DNA of 6,054 bases. Origin: Oscillospiraceae bacterium. Lineage in GTDB: Bacteria > Bacillota > Clostridia > Oscillospirales > Acutalibacteraceae. Both the position numbers and the translations under genes were made by a program. Location: positions 1 through 6,054 of the forward strand of contig JAQVYP010000108.1 of assembly GCA_029004655.1 (NCBI GenBank), given 5' to 3'. The notes below the pieces were generated by a model. It was not told the DNA's origin. It did not search any database and saw only the letters and a list, made by a program, of their open reading frames with translations. This document shows positions 5,675 to 6,054 of the stretch, in pieces; within the stretch, counting starts at the first letter, position 1; every line of letters starts with the position of its first letter.

Positions 5675-6054
5675 ATGAACACAAAAAACACAACCAGAAA
5701 TCTGGTTCGTGCGGCTTTGATTGCGGCGATTTATGCTGCGCTCACCTATGCTGCCGCAGGACTTGGAATTGCCTATGGACCTATTCAATTCAGGCTTTCC
5801 GAAGCCTTAACAATTCTAGCCGTATTCACCCCCGCCGCGATACCCGGACTGACAATTGGCTGCTTTTTAGGCAACCTCGGAAGCCCTTATGGCATTATTG
5901 ATATTCTGTGTGGTACGGCAGCAACCTTCATTGCGTCTGTTGCTACATATTATATTGCAAAAAAAGCACATAAACTTGTGCCCATACTGGCTCCGCTTCC
6001 GCCTGTTATTGCGAACGCCGTAATTATTGGATTGGAAATCACTCTTTTCCTTCC
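5675..6054 (+). CDS. queT: QueT family transporter, queuosine-precursor ECF S-component (3' end missing)
   Basis: Membrane substrate-binding subunit thought to import queuosine precursors (preQ1, preQ0 or queuine) together with the shared ECF energising module, which is not in the window. The open frame runs 126 codons to the window edge without a stop; family members are roughly 160 residues, so about a quarter is cut off. The N-terminus MNTKNTTRNLVRAALIAAIYAALTY has a short basic start followed by a small-residue helix with the Ala spacing S-components use to dock on EcfT. The family block PIQFRLSEALTILAVFTP (residues 36-53), then AIPGLTIGCFLGNLGS (about 55-70) and GIIDILCGTAATFIAS (about 73-88), is characteristic of QueT. 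At least four hydrophobic segments are visible. GGAGG (5663-5667) sits seven bases before the ATG and is the likely target of the riboswitch upstream. Substrate assignment rests on family and leader. Confidence 0.9.
   Translation, partial: MNTKNTTRNLVRAALIAAIYAALTYAAAGLGIAYGPIQFRLSEALTILAVFTPAAIPGLTIGCFLGNLGSPYGIIDILCGTAATFIASVATYYIAKKAHKLVPILAPLPPVIANAVIIGLEITLFL

Overview
The window looks like a piece of core chromosome from a low-GC, obligately anaerobic Firmicute, probably a gut-type clostridium (Oscillospiraceae/Ruminococcaceae is my best guess). The reasons are the oxygen-sensitive pyruvate formate-lyase pair, a NifS/NifU minimal Fe-S assembly pair, strong AGGAGG-type ribosome binding sites, and a QueT vitamin-type transporter preceded by what looks like a class III preQ1 riboswitch, a class best known from Faecalibacterium and relatives. 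All genes are on the + strand.

Layout. Positions 1-145 hold no gene but carry a dense palindromic repeat: a large hairpin (1-91) followed by a 41-bp near-perfect palindrome (104-144). Then come rnhA (179-622, RNase HI), a good sigma-A promoter (647-675), and nifS (730-1923) overlapping nifU (1923-2360) by one base. These two encode the cysteine desulfurase and the Fe-S scaffold. After a 97-bp gap comes pflB (2458-4671, pyruvate formate-lyase), closed by a Rho-independent terminator (4683-4709). A 60-bp inverted-repeat element (4710-4769) begins at the base after the terminator T-run. It uses the same 20-bp ends as the palindrome near the left edge. Next is pflA (4791-5522, PFL-activating radical SAM enzyme), then a ~150-bp leader that folds as a preQ1-type pseudoknot (about 5580-5667), and finally queT (5675 to the window end, truncated by it).

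How the parts work together. NifS mobilises sulfur from cysteine and NifU assembles clusters. PflA is itself a [4Fe-4S] enzyme that installs the glycyl radical on PflB, so a cluster-assembly pair next to a cluster-dependent activation pair is functionally coherent. PflB converts pyruvate and CoA to acetyl-CoA and formate. queT is a separate unit for queuosine-precursor uptake, controlled through its own leader.

The protein genes are ordinary. The parts most worth a second look are non-coding: the four copies of a 20-bp end sequence with distinguishable left and right ends, which look like a MITE-like dispersed element placed next to rnhA and between pflB and pflA, and the queT leader with its 6-bp loop-tail pseudoknot and a competing helix. 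I did not find a clearly new multi-gene system.
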